A stretch of 64,000 nt of DNA from Allium sativum (lineage: Eukaryota; Streptophyta; Magnoliopsida; Asparagales; Amaryllidaceae): contig CM060912.1 of assembly GCA_030737875.1 (NCBI GenBank), forward strand, positions 262,937,731 to 263,001,730, given 5' to 3'. A program made the translations under genes and the position numbers. This document shows positions 36,826-48,990 of this stretch, one piece after another; position 1 is the stretch's first letter; every line of letters starts with the position of its first letter. Below the pieces are notes generated by a model. The model made no database searches, was not told the origin of the DNA, and saw nothing but the letters and a program-made list of their open reading frames with translations.

Positions 36826-37141
36826 CGAGCACAGGCTTCAACTTTTAGCTTTGCATTTGTAAATCCATTTTCACCTACTTTACCATTCTTCAACTTTACC
36901 AAAAGCTCTCAAAAAAAAAACAACCCAATAACCCATTTTTACCTACTTTACCAAAATATTTCACAAAGAACAACCTAATATTCCATTTTCACTTCCACTC
37001 TACAACTAGATAGCTTGGGTTGGTGCACTTGTTCTCATTAGGGGGACATAGTTCAAAATCAAAGGTACTTACATTTTCCTCCTATTTTCAAAATCAAAGG
37101 TAATTACATTTTGCCCAAATTTTATTTCATCATTTGGTAGG

Positions 37142-37345
37142 ATGGATAAGTGGGAGATTGACGATGACATTTTAATGAAGTATTGGGACAGTTTGGGGCC
37201 AGGATCGTATGAGAGCATGACGGATGTTGATCCTCCACTACAAGCTCCAATGTCACCAATTGCTCATCGACCGAGGAAGGAAATTTGCCCCGATACAGAA
37301 ACGTATGAATTGGTTGAACTCCCTGATCATCTACCAGTGCACCAC
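37142..37345 (+). pseudogene. Gene 5' end of unknown function, cut by an LTR
   Basis: A plus-strand ATG opens a frame beginning MDKWEIDDDILMKYWDSLG and rich in Asp, Glu and Pro (MTDVDPPLQAPMSPIAHRPR, then ELVELPDHLPVHH). It comes directly after TTTGGTAG, a good 3' splice site, so an intron in the 5' leader is likely. The coding sequence is cut at 37345 by an LTR starting TGTAACGTCC, and no continuation is visible. I do not recognise the family. The nearby palindromes and leader suggest a repeated, possibly MULE-like gene. That is speculation. Confidence 0.4.
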
Positions 37346-37916
37346 TGTAACGTCCCGCCATTTTGACCACTTCAAATTGGTAATTAAACCAACTTAAAAC
37401 GTTCAAATCAACGGATCGTTATTTAGCTTATAGAGTTTAAAACACAGAATAAAATAATAACACAGTATTAAACAGCGAAATAAACTTTTATATATAAATC
37501 AGAATTTTTGATACAAGTATTTTATCTATACAGCGGAATGAAATATACAGTTTGAATACAAAAAATATTTACTGATTTAGAATCTTCAGAGTGCGCGTCT
37601 TCGGAATCCCCAATGTTGCCAACCTTCGAATCTTGAGCTATAGTCTTTAAAATCTGCACTGCTCTGGTCTGACCCAAGCATTTCATGTAAAACACAGAAT
37701 ACTCGAGTCATGATTAATCATATGTTCAAGTAAATTAATTTCGATAGAACTGAAACATAATAGTTGGTCTTCACACAATTATACGTCAGGGGCCAAATCT
37801 ACAGTTATATAGCATCCGTTCTATATCAGTTCTCTTTCAAGGGAGTGAATCCCAGGAGCTTGCGTATACACACATGTACAAGTACATGTGTGTACCTCCT
37901 CAGCATCCCAGAAATT
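37346..37916 (+). mobile_element. LTR fragment C
   Basis: Starts TGTAACGTCCCGCC, like gypsy LTRs in this window, and contains the AACAGCGAAATAAA and CAGCGGAATGAAA blocks common near LTR ends of this group. It is cut at 37916 by the family B LTR. The continuation beyond the family B insertion is not in the window. Orientation assumed from the TG end only. Confidence 0.6.
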
Positions 37917-38406
37917 TGTAACGACCCGCAAATCCGTACCATTTGAATCGACTGAATACAGCTACGTCTAACCCAAATTACATGAAAATACGAATCATTA
38001 ATAGAAAGAAGTTAGTGGACGAGAATAGATAATATAGAAAATTAGAATAGAAGAAAATAGAGAGAAGATCAAACTGAACAACACCACAGAGTCTCACAAT
38101 CGCAGCGGAATAAAATATAATATATATATATAATCACTTTTGAAAATACAAATAGGATTTGAACATACATACATCATCAGAGTACATCACATATATAACA
38201 TAGCGGAAATAAACTATAAATATCTGACGCTGAAGCCTCCTGCTCCAAGCTCCTCCAAATGAATCTGTAAAATCCTGAACTACTTGACTGCCCGTACAAA
38301 TTTGGGCACCCAAGAGTTTAGGGAAAACATAGAAATAAACTCTGGGTCAGTCATGGGACTGGTATGAGTAAACGATTTAAAACAAACTAATTTTTGATAA
38401 AGGATA

Positions 38407-39498
38407 TGTAACACCCCACCTCTGCTAGGGTCACTCATAAAGGGAATGCACTAGTTTTGGTGAAGCATTATCTAGGTAAACAAATACAGAGATATCACAA
38501 GACAGAACATAAATTTTAAAACAGCGGAAGAATTAAAAACCAACTTTCATTATTTCAAAATAGAGTCAAAATTTCTTACATCCAAAATACCAACTGTCAT
38601 TATTCCATTACAACAAGTTCTAATTAAAGAAGCATAAACTTAAGATAACAAAAGTAAATTGTTCCCCAAAATAGCAGAAGTGCAGCCATAGCATAGCTCA
38701 GGACCAAACCGTACATGAGCTGAACAGAAAGCAAGAGAAATCCAAGCTAAGTGCTAGAATTTCCTCCCTGAGAACCTGGGGGGAAAACGAAAGAAAAAGA
38801 GGCGAAGGAAAAAGGGTCAGTCATAAAGACTGGTAAGCCCTAGTGACTTTCAGTATAAAAACTAGTAAAGGTAACATGACATGTGAAAACTGGAATTAAA
38901 CATAAGGATGATAATAAGTCTGGCATGATAAACTAAGGTAATGAGATAACTCAAGTATGGCATCGCATGTTCAAGGTTCGCTGCAACATATGTACTAGTA
39001 TTCTACCCATGTCAAGTATTAACCATGAAATGATCCCTTGGCCCAATATCATGAAATGACCCATTACGGGGTCTTACAATACGATTCACTAATCGATCGA
39101 CTCCCTACAAGTTCTAGCTCGTTATGTGTCTGTGTCATACATCCGTTAGTGTCACTCACAAAGGGAATGCACTAAGTTCTGTGGAGCATTTAAGGTAAAA
39201 GATGCAGATAAATTACAAGACAGACAAAATTAAAACAGCGGAAAATAAAACTTTACTTTATTGATAAAATAGTTTGTACAAGAATTGCTTTCCAATACTA
39301 GAGTATCATCTACCTTACAAAATAAAGAAGCATAAAATAACATTTATATTCCCCAATGTAGCATTAGCCAGCCATAGCGGTGGAAAAGAGAGTCCAAAGC
39401 AGCACATTAAAGAGTCTTCAAGCTCGGAAAGAATAATGGTCCAAACTAAGCTAAGCAATTCCCGTTGTGAGTGACCCTAGCAGAGGTGGGGTGTTACA
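38407..39498. mobile_element. LTR-like insert with long terminal inverted repeats (1092 bp)
   Basis: Inserted in family B LTR 1 with the perfect duplication GGATA (38402-38406 and 39499-39503). The empty site is seen at 49467-49475. It begins TGTAACACCCCACCTCTGC and ends in the reverse complement. The match is perfect for 31 bp, far longer than the usual LTR ends. The body resembles the beginning of the Tekay/Del LTR (GTCACTCA, AAGGGAATGCA, ACAGCGGAA) twice, from 38407 and again from about 39128. So it seems a rearranged LTR derivative rather than a simple solo LTR. No coding sequence. Confidence 0.8.
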
Positions 39499-41344
39499 GG
39501 ATATCTCATAAGACCACGCCATGAAAACGGAACGGGTTTTTCCCTTTTGATAATCCAAACACTCGTTTAACTTTCAAAAACGTTTTGAAAAAAAAAGATA
39601 ATCGTAATATCGATCAACAAATAAACATGGATGGTTTTTAATTTACGATAACCAAAAACATTTTGAAAACGATATTCTTCTTATATTATAATAATGTCTA
39701 AATACAAATAAGTATCAATCTAGCAGAACACTTGCATCTCATGCTCCGCATATATAGTATACAATCAAAACCGCGAGTGCTTATTGGATAATGGATTTCC
39801 AACTATGACAAGGTATGGAACCACCTTCCGATAGTATATCTGTAGAGAGGAATACACTGGGTTCAACAAGAACGTCTTGCAACCCAGCCCACACATGACC
39901 GACCACTCATTTCTCTTGAGTGTATCGAATATAATGTCACCTGACGGCTGCGCAGCTACCGTTTCCCAGGAGATACAGAAATGAAAAGAAGTAACAAAAC
40001 GAATATTCTCAAGATGGTGACAATACATCCTAATGGGAGCGACCCACATAGCCATGCTGCTTGCCCGATTTTTGTCATTTTCTGGTTCTGAGGCTTGAGG
40101 CTGATCTTACCTTTTGACAAATCATTTCTTTGAATGTCACATCGTCAAAACCGCCAACCACTAATTGATTTCCCCAAAAATATATTACAGGTATAAAGCA
40201 AGAGAAACGAATTCCTCTGCCACCAACATAAATACATTTGAAGAGATCAACGTACGTGATTGGTTAGGCATACTCTGTCAGACATTCGTCCATACAAGTT
40301 GTCCTAGGATTGGACAAACCGAAGGACCTATCCTGTAAATAGAACAGTCCTTGCAATACTCAGTCTTCAATGGTCTCCAATAAAATCTCTGACTTATAAC
40401 GTTTATGTCGAATCGAAGTGGAATTTAGATTCTGGTCTCTTCGAAAATGATATCGAAAAAGGTCAGATTTGATATTCGGTGATTTAACTATCAAATATAA
40501 AATAAAACAGATTTAACACCATTGGATCTGCTAAGTCATAAAAAAATCTTTATTCGAATGTTGACTTTGTATTCATTTCTGAATTGCTTTACAGAAATTA
40601 CAACTTAGCAGTTCTTATGGCATATATCAGTTTTTATGACAGACAACATTTGATTCGTTAATCAAAATTTACACAAACCAGCATGTAAGTATAATACAAT
40701 ACTTTCTAATGATAACATAACACCTCAGAACATATAATTACAGATAGATATATCAAGTAATAAATAGCAGAACGGTGTTTATTTCTACTTCCAGGATGTT
40801 TCAAACAATCCAGTTAATAAAATACATAGTGGAACGGTGCTTTAATTACACTGACAGATGTTAGATAAAAATATATAATTTCTGATTAACATAATTAATC
40901 ACCAATTAATCAATTTAGTCTTTCCTGTATTTACATATCATTATCGATCAGTAGCTTACACCTTTAATCCAGGTTACAACTAAATTTACGTTTATTTTAT
41001 TATAACGATTGTTATAGATAAACCCAATTTAATTACTAAATAAATTTTATATCGAATTTTTAAAGTTCGATAACTGCATCGAGTTACTTATATACACTAA
41101 CGTTCGAATTGACGAGTCAAAACAATTCAAACATATGTTCTTTAGGATCTACACGTATCAATATATACATTAATGTTTGTTATTATAAACATGAAAATAC
41201 ATTTAATATCCATTAAAATTTAACTTAAAACATTTTTTCTCTCCTTTTACATGAAATGGGCCAAGCTTACTTTTAATCAGCCCATACACATCTTACATAT
41301 ATACTTGCCCTATATAGATATTTATATGATGTTTTAAGCTTAAT

Positions 41345-43840
41345 TTGATTCATTCTATTGTTTTTAATGATGTGGAATTGACCTCGCAGAAGGATCTAAA
41401 CGAAGCTTTCACTAGGTATTACAAGCAGATTTTTGGTTCTAAGATTAAGAGAAGAACTGATGTCAGATGGAATGACTTATATCCTTCTGATACTAAGGTT
41501 GACCTTGTTGATTTAGATAAACCTTTCTCTGAGCTGGAGATTTGGAAGGCTATCAGTGATATGCCTAGTGACAAAGCTTCTGGGCCTGATGGTTTCTCTG
41601 TTCTTTTTTACAAGTAGTTTTGGGAAGTTTTGAAGTTTAATATTATTGATCTTTTTAATGAATTTTATAGTGGCGAATTGCGTTTGGGTAGTTTCAACTT
41701 TGCCAATGTCATCCTTATTCATAAGAGGGAGGGAGCTAATTCTCTTAAGGATTTTAGGCCTATTTCCTTAATCAATGTCTCTGTTAAGATTATTTCTAAA
41801 GTCCTAGCGAATAGGCTTAGTGCCAAGATGAACGATCTTATTGATTGTTCCCAAACTGCCTTTATTAAAGGCAGAAATATAGTAGATGGAGTGGCAGCGG
41901 TGCAGGAATACATTAATGTCTGTTGTAAAAATAATATTTCCTGTGCCATTTTGAAGTTAAATTTTGAGAAGGCTTTTGACTCAATTGATTGGGATTTTAT
42001 ATGTGAATTATGTCTTGTTAGAGGTTTTAGCATCAAATGGACTAACTAGATCTTGTTATTGCTTAGGTCCGGTGGCTCCAACATTGTTGTTAATGGGGTA
42101 GTGGGTAAGAAGATACAGTCCAAGAGGGGTCTTAGACAAGGCGATCCCTTATCGCCTTTTCTATTTAATTTAGTGGTTGATGTTTTCTCTAGAATTATAA
42201 AGAGATCTGGTAGATTAGGTGTCCTAGGTAGTGTTGGGAATGAGGAATTTAATAATGAATTATCTATCCTCCAATTTGTAGATGATACATTATAATTTTC
42301 TTCCCACTTGCCTAAGCATATTATTGCTCTTAAGTTTATTCTTTACTGTTTTGAGATGTTATCTGGACTAAGGATTAATTTTGACAAGAGTGCTGTTATG
42401 GTTCTTAATGATTTTAAAAATGTTGAGGCTTTGGTTGCTAGCACCTTGAACTATTCTGTTATGAAATTTCCTTTTGATTACTTAGGTTTTAAGATTAGGC
42501 CTTCGAAGCTTAAGAAAGATTGGTTAGTTATTATTGATAAGATAAATAATAGATTATCGAGCTGGAATAATATATTTCTGTCTAGGGCAGGCAGATTAGT
42601 TCTTGTTAATTCGGTTTTATCGGCTATTCCTTCTTATTGGATGGCCGTTCATCGTTTTCCTCAATGGGTTATTGAGAAGATTGATAGGATCAGCCGTAAT
42701 TAACTTTAGAATGGTGTCCCTTTTTGTAGAGGTAATAAATGTTTAATCAACTGGGAGATGTTTTGTAAGCCCAAGAAAGATGGGGGTCTGGGGATCATTA
42801 ACTTATTTAATTTTAATTCTTCCCTACTAGCAAGTGGTTATGGAAATTTGGATGCCCTGATGTGAAGGCTTCATGGAAATTTATCGTTTCCAAATCTTAT
42901 TATTCTAGAGGGGAGTTTATTGTTGGGACTAGTATTGGTTGGCTTAATAGGTTATCTCACTTTTGGAAGTCTTCTTTGAATTGTTTTGATTTTTTTAATC
43001 TAGGATACAAGATGACTGTTCATTCAGGTAACCTTACTTATTTTTGGCACGATGCTTGGATTTCTCGTGTACCGCTTAAAATTGAATTTCAAAAGCTTTT
43101 TAATAATAGTAGATTTAAGAATGCTTTAATTATAGACGTTTAAAGAGAAGATTCAGATCCTCCATGGGAGTTTTCCTTTGACAATATCTTAGAAGGGGAT
43201 TAATTAAGGCAATTGGCCTTACTTAAAGCTAAGTTAGCTTTGTACCATTTAGATGAGAATGGTGATTCAATTTGTTGGAGTTTAGATAAGAGTTTATTTT
43301 ACACTGTTAATTCTATGTATAATTTTATTAATTTTTCTAGTGTTTCTTTGCACCCTTTTAAATTTTTATGGAAGTCTAATTCTCCCCCCAAAGCCAAGTT
43401 TCTTATGTGGCTGATCATTCATAAGAAGCTTAATACGGTTGAGCTTTTGAAAAGGAAGAATATTATTTTTGATGTTAAGTGTTGTTTTTGTATTATTATG
43501 GAGGAGGACGTTGATCATTTATTTTTCTCTTGTTATTTAACCTTTTTTATTTTTAATATGATCTTAAGGATTTTTACTTTTGATTGTTTTAGTTCTTTTA
43601 GTAGCTGCGTTGATTACTGGGATTGTTATAGATTTGGTTATAATTCCAGATAGAGATATGTGTTGGATTCGCTTGTTACAATCATAAGTTGGTTCATTTA
43701 GTTAGAGAGGAATCAGAGATTTTTTCATTCTATTTCTGTTTCTGCAGATAATTTAATCATTAGTATAGTTAATTTCTGTCTGGTTTGGATGTCTAATTCT
43801 CACTATAAGTTTTTTGGTGATTTGCGATTTGGGTGCTTTT
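41345..43840 (+). pseudogene. LINE ORF2 reverse transcriptase and zf-RVT (broken)
   Basis: ORF2 would make cDNA at the nicked target. The frame starts inside the protein (NEAFTRYYKQIFGSK). RT blocks in order are SDKASGPDGFSVLFYK, RPISLINVSVKIISKVLANR, QTAFIKGRNIVDG, FEKAFDSIDW, LRQGDPLSPFLFNLVVD and the catalytic FVDDTL (FADD is more usual in plant L1s). Then come RINFDKSAVMV, YLGFKI and LSSWNNIFLSRAGRLVLVNS. Near the C-terminus is a zf-RVT-like segment (SPPKAKFLMWLIIHKKLN). Stops occur after FYK (about 41618), KWTN (about 42047), DDTL (about 42293), SRN (about 42701) and IIDV (about 43141). There is a frameshift near 42830. The gene is dead. Confidence 0.9.
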
Positions 43841-44003
43841 TGACTAAGGTTAGATTTAATCTGAGTTTATGTATTAGAATTATTTGTTATTTTAGATGTA
43901 ATAGACCTCGTCTTTGTTGTTGACTTCTTTTTCTTGGTGTTGGCTCTTTTATTTCTTGTTGTTACTTTTGTTCTTCTTTTTGCACATACATATATGGTTA
44001 TAT

Positions 44004-44027
44004 GCATATATATATATATGTTTATTA

Positions 44028-44060
<33 letters not shown>

Positions 44061-44090
44061 CACACATATACTCATATATATATATATGTT
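44004..44090. repeat. TA-rich microsatellite
   Basis: Runs of (AT)n with CACACA interruptions in the LINE 3' region. Open frames over it are artefacts. Confidence 0.9.
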
Positions 44091-47000
44091 AGTCACTGAT
44101 AGTTTGGTTCAGTTTTTTCAGATTCCTGGTTGTTGATGTAGCTGAGGAGCTCTTTGGGTAGATGTCTGGATTGACTATTGTTGCTTGCTTTGGATATATT
44201 TGTGTATGTGAAGTTGGAGTGTTTTTGGGGTGTGTTGTACCTTTTTGTTTGTATTTTGCTTGTTGTATGTATTAGAGTAGATATATTTCTATATTGGGTG
44301 GTGGCTTTGCCGGAATTCGATATGGAAGTATGATGGGTGGTGGCCTTGCCGGAGCTCATCTATCTATTATCCTCTACATTCATTTTGTGGTGTCAGTATT
44401 GTGTTTTATTCTTGTTTGGGTATGTATTCGGACATTGTATCCTCTTTATTTTTATTATATATGTGTGCTATCTTCTTCTTAGGAAGATCACGCATCATTT
44501 GTTTTCAATATATATATATATATATATACACACTTTCCAATACGGGCCAAGCCCAAGGCCCGGACTTACAAAAATGCCGCACCACTCCTTACAGTAACGT
44601 CCCAGGCAAAATATCAAGCCACTCTCGTTCCCTTTTCATTTTAAATCGCACGCATATCGACCATCTTCTTTTGCCAGCCTTTCTTTCCACTACCCTGTTT
44701 TTCTTCCTATATGTTCTTCCCACATATCCTTTCCACCCCCTTGTATTTCCTTCTACCGCATGCACTAACATTTCAGCCTGTACCCTTAATCTAACCATGC
44801 ATTGCGCCCCATCTTTTTCCCACTCTTTCGTTCTTCCTTTCACACTCGTTTTGTACCAATTTTAACAGTACTAACTTTATATTGGGAGTGGGCTGAAATA
44901 AAACGTGATAATCAAGACTAGTCTATCTTTATATTACTATTGTTTTTATATCAGGAATTCACTAAAGCTTGATAGTTTTGGTGACAAGGGTACCATAACG
45001 AAAGATATACTATCACGGAAATTGATAGTTCAGTTTTTGAGTGCAGGTGACATGAGAAATGCCCTGCTCTTTACTTTTGCCATGCCAATAGATCGATTCA
45101 CTCGTGCTGAACCAAATTTGGCAAAAAAAAACATGAATCGCCTGCTTCGATCAACCCTTCCCCTCTACCCCATCCTATTCTTTCTTCTCAGTTCTTCTTG
45201 TCGAGCACAACATTAGACCGTAACGTGATGCAAACACCCAGGCCAACTTTCTCCTTTCCTTTGTACTGTTGTGCCAACTTCTGCCTTCTTCTTTCTTTAT
45301 GGCACGCTGGGTATTTTCAGTGCACACACACATACCGTGCACATGCACAGATACTCAACCATAAATCAAGCCCTTACGATCATCCTCGCAAACCCCACTT
45401 CATATGCCATTTCCATTTCTGCATCAAGATTTTAGCACCTCCACTTCTTCAAATCTACTATCAACTCTCTCTTCTTTCATTTGAATCTTCATGATGCGCC
45501 CTCCCCTGATTATTAAGTTTCTTGTATTCAGCTGCTTTGTTTTGTATTGTTTCTACTTAATGTTTTACCTACCATGCCTCTTCTTCTGGATATTTAATTA
45601 TCCTCCTTGTGCTTGAATTACCTGTTGCGTCCCATTCTTCTCCTACTTTTGTTTGTTTTGTGTCTTGTTATCCTTTCTTTCCTTATTTTCTGAAAATGTA
45701 CGCACAGTGCACACAAAGGTGCACATGTGCAGATGCACACACGCCCCGACACTCACTACACTGCCTCGATTACCTCCGAATGTCGTCGATCACCTGCTGA
45801 CCGCATTCCCAAACTTGAAACTGTCTCCACTCACCGAAACAGTGATCTCACCATTGTACCCGACTTTAACAATGAATTCGGACCCTCAAGACTTCTTCCA
45901 GCGGTCACCTTTGACAACCGGAGTAGACCAGATTTCCACCACGTTGCAAACCAAACTGCGTTATTGCCTAAGCCCCCAAAACCAAGCGACATTCTCCTTC
46001 ACTCACACAAGGCTACACGATTTCCCTTTCATTTTCTTTCTTCTTTGTTTTTTCTTTTGGTTTATAATTTATTTTAGCTTCTATCTTTCATATTGGTTTT
46101 CTTTTATTTTGTTTCAATCATTTTATATATCTTAAGGGTTTGGCTTCTATACATGATACAATTGTTAAACCCATATGTGTTGTAATACAACACAGACAAC
46201 TATATACACGGCATCACACAGCATCATTATCAGGTATAGTGTTAATAGCAATAAATGAAGTTTTATGACAGAATTGAAGTTTCACCATGGAAATGATTCA
46301 CTGTCCTTTACTGCTCAAATGTTTATTCACATTTTATTTCCACTATTCTTAAAATTTCAATATAAGTTTTGCTATCATCTATCCTTTCCAGGTAACATGA
46401 TTAAAACAACTAAGTGAATACATCAGTGGCGTACATTTGCACTACAATCTGTAATGGTGTTTAATAAAATACAAAGAGTTTACTCACCAAGCTTGCTCAC
46501 TGTTTCAATGTATTCAAGTTATAGATTTTTCCTAAGATCTATATATATCCAGAAACATATACCTATACATATTTCATATTAATTAGTAAATAATGGTAGT
46601 TTATGCACTAATCATCCCCACTTTTTTGTATTTAGTTTTTTTCTTTTGTTTCCAAATGTTAGTCCAGTATGAAATCATATCAAACATTCACATAGTATTA
46701 TTATAATCCCCAAAATAGATCCAAACATGTTATATGTAAGTCATACATACACTCTAGCATACCCAGCTTTATCAACTTGCACTCAGTTATGTAGTAGTAA
46801 ACAAATAACAGAGTAGTAAAACATACATACATATATATATAAGTTTACTCATCAATATTAGTTCCTCTGATCCTAAGACTTGCGGCTGTTTTTCATTGAA
46901 CTGATTCAAATGGTTTGGGTAAAGAAAACATGAAGTGTATGTGTATTTATAGCAAAAATTTAAGAATAAAATATTAAAATCTTTGCAGAGCATTTACTAT

Positions 47001-47916
47001 AGATGTAATGTTACTACACAGCTTCTTCTCTAGGCTAGTCTACAATTTCACTTGATTGAAAAGAAAGAAATGTATGCTCTGTATTTTCACTTCTTTCAGC
47101 TATGAAGTGCACGGCAAGATGTTTGTGTATGTGTAATGTACCTGCCATGTGCATAATTTTTTTATTTAAATGAACTAACTTTGCTCCTAAGCAATTTATA
47201 GTTGTCACTTTCCCATGTGCTTAGACTGCCTATTCTACATGATGTGAAGGAATAGTGAAAACAGGTTGTCGACAAGATGATTTGAGAGACATGTGCCTAG
47301 GCTACTTCTATTTACATTGGAAATGAAAAGCCTATAACCACTTTCTAGTGTGCTAGGAGCTAGCTATTTTCATTTTTTTGATCATACATAGTGCACGGCC
47401 AGAAGAGTTAAGCACATATACGGGTACAGCTCATGCATAAAACAGTTTTTAAAAGTATCCTAAGTTGCCAAGTTATTTTAGCCTACAAACATTTTACAGT
47501 CCTACGCACTATAAGTTATAGTCTTCCTATTTATTTTTATTCTGTTTACTAATCTGTTTCTCTATATCAAGTTAAAGTGCAATTAAATATAAAACATCAT
47601 TTCCTTGCATATGTATAAAAATATACATGTTAAATTTTTAAATAATTGTTTATTCAAATTTTATAATATTTGCAATTAATGTTATCTAGATTTTTAACTA
47701 GAATTTGAAACACATTAAAAATACAAACAAAATCATATAACAACTATCACTTTTATATCCATATATATACACTGGTCATGAATTTTAAATTATTAACATA
47801 TATACATATTTGGAATTCTCTCTAATATTCATTATTCACAATTTATTTAAATTAATTACCGAAATAAATTCCAAAATAAACAGTATTACAAAAGCCAAAA
47901 AAAACTGGGACGTTAC

Positions 47917-47929
47917 AATATACCCACCT
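47917..47929 (-). other. Polypurine tract, family B
   Basis: On the minus strand AAGGTGGGTATAT before the LTR start, preceded by TTTCGAGGACGAAATTT, which is the chromovirus motif. Confidence 0.82.
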
Positions 47930-48604
47930 TAAAAAAATTTCGTCCTCGAAATTGAAGAGTAATGAGGAGAGGAGATTATAGATATATCTATAGTTATAGT
48001 CTTATTTTCAAAAAAAATACATGGTTCATCCCTTTATAATCACAACAAATAGGGTGTCCAAAATACACAGGTTAACTGCCAAACAATTCACAACAATCAA
48101 GACATTCAATATAACAGCAATCGACTGTCAATCACAGCCATGTTCACAATTAGAAATATCCGTTATTACAGTTGGAAAACATTCCTATTTCTAATTTATA
48201 CACCTCTTATCTTCAACATTTCATTAGTTCCTGACTGTAAATCGATAAGAAAATAATCTTCTAAGTATCGACCCTGAAGACGGAAATCAACATCAGACCA
48301 TTACTCGGAAAATCGTTTAACTCAACCAATCTATAGTTAAGTTCCAATCTCTTAATTCTAGTAAAATTTTCAAACTCCATAATCTAGATTCTCGATTTTA
48401 AATTACAAATCAATCTGAAATCATATAACTTGATTTCATTTAAATTTAAAACCTTTAAATTTTCCTAAACCATTTTGTTTTTCTCAACAAATTTCCAGTT
48501 TGTCTTATTTGTATATCTCTTCCTTATACAAATTTAACTTGGTTTAATATAACTATTTCCATATTTATAATCTTATTTGATTATAATAACAATCATCGAC
48601 ACCT

Positions 48605-48606
<2 letters not shown>

Positions 48607-48660
<54 letters not shown>
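48607..48660. repeat. (AT)n microsatellite
   Basis: About 54 bp of uninterrupted alternating AT within the family B interior. Confidence 0.95.
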
Positions 48661-48666
<6 letters not shown>

Positions 48667-48976
48667 CCAGAAAATTATTATTTTATAGTCAAAATATAAT
48701 TTTGGGCAAAATTATTTCATTCACCCAACTTTTAAAACAATACTGTGTTGAATTACTCTATTCAAGTGCTTAGAAATTCCTATCGATACAGTTGATCAGA
48801 CTGATCGACCAGAATTCATAAACCATCCGACAAACTAATCAGTACAATATAAAATAGTTTTTATATCAGATAACAAATACGCGTTCATATATATACGCTC
48901 AAACTCAATCTAGATTATTACTAACCCCATCTCTATCGAGTCACACCACAGAGCCAAGATTACTACTCAACCTTCA

Positions 48977-48988
48977 GCCCTGATACCA
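48977..48988 (-). other. Primer-binding site, family B
   Basis: GCCCTGATACCA on the plus strand, one mismatch to the iMet PBS complement, two bases from the LTR end at 48991. Confidence 0.85.
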
Positions 48989-48990
48989 AG

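Larger units (their letters stand above)
41341..44520 (+). mobile_element. 5'-truncated L1-type LINE
   Basis: A non-LTR retrotransposon inserted in family B LTR 1. The 5' part (ORF1 and endonuclease) is missing, as is common after incomplete reverse transcription. The 3' end is uncertain and is placed at the TA-rich tail before ACACACTTTCC. A duplicated GGTGGTGGC-TTGCCGG block lies in its 3' region near 44297-44355. I could not identify a target-site duplication. Confidence 0.75.
37917..47916 (-). mobile_element. Family B giant LTR 1 (10.0 kb with insertions, about 5.7 kb native)
   Basis: Bounded by TGTAACGACCCG at 37917 and GACGTTACA at 47916 in plus view. It contains two insertions: an LTR-like element at 38407-39498 and a LINE at about 41341-44520. 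Removing them leaves about 5.7 kb. 37917-38406 and 39504-40795 match LTR 2 (48991-50772). It shares with family A the stretch ACTGCCCGT...GGGCACCC...AGAGTTTAGG...GGTCAGTCATG near 38290-38370. The part 44530-47916 has no genes. Sequence near 44560-45920 is richer in C and resembles a promoter/leader region. Confidence 0.8.
47917..48990 (-). mobile_element. Family B internal domain (non-coding, 1074 bp)
   Basis: Lies between the two family B LTRs. In element sense it starts with a PBS (rc 48977-48988) and ends with a polypurine tract (rc 47917-47929). It has no open frame with a known motif. A 54-bp (AT)n run lies at 48607-48660. It is almost the same size as the family A interior (1034 bp), although the sequences share little outside their ends. 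Confidence 0.82.

Noticed and set aside
45653..46135. A 160-codon and an overlapping 116-codon plus-strand frame
   Set aside because: Low-complexity, aromatic-rich C-terminus and no domain. They lie within family B LTR 1 on the strand opposite to the element, with overlapping frames of equal quality.
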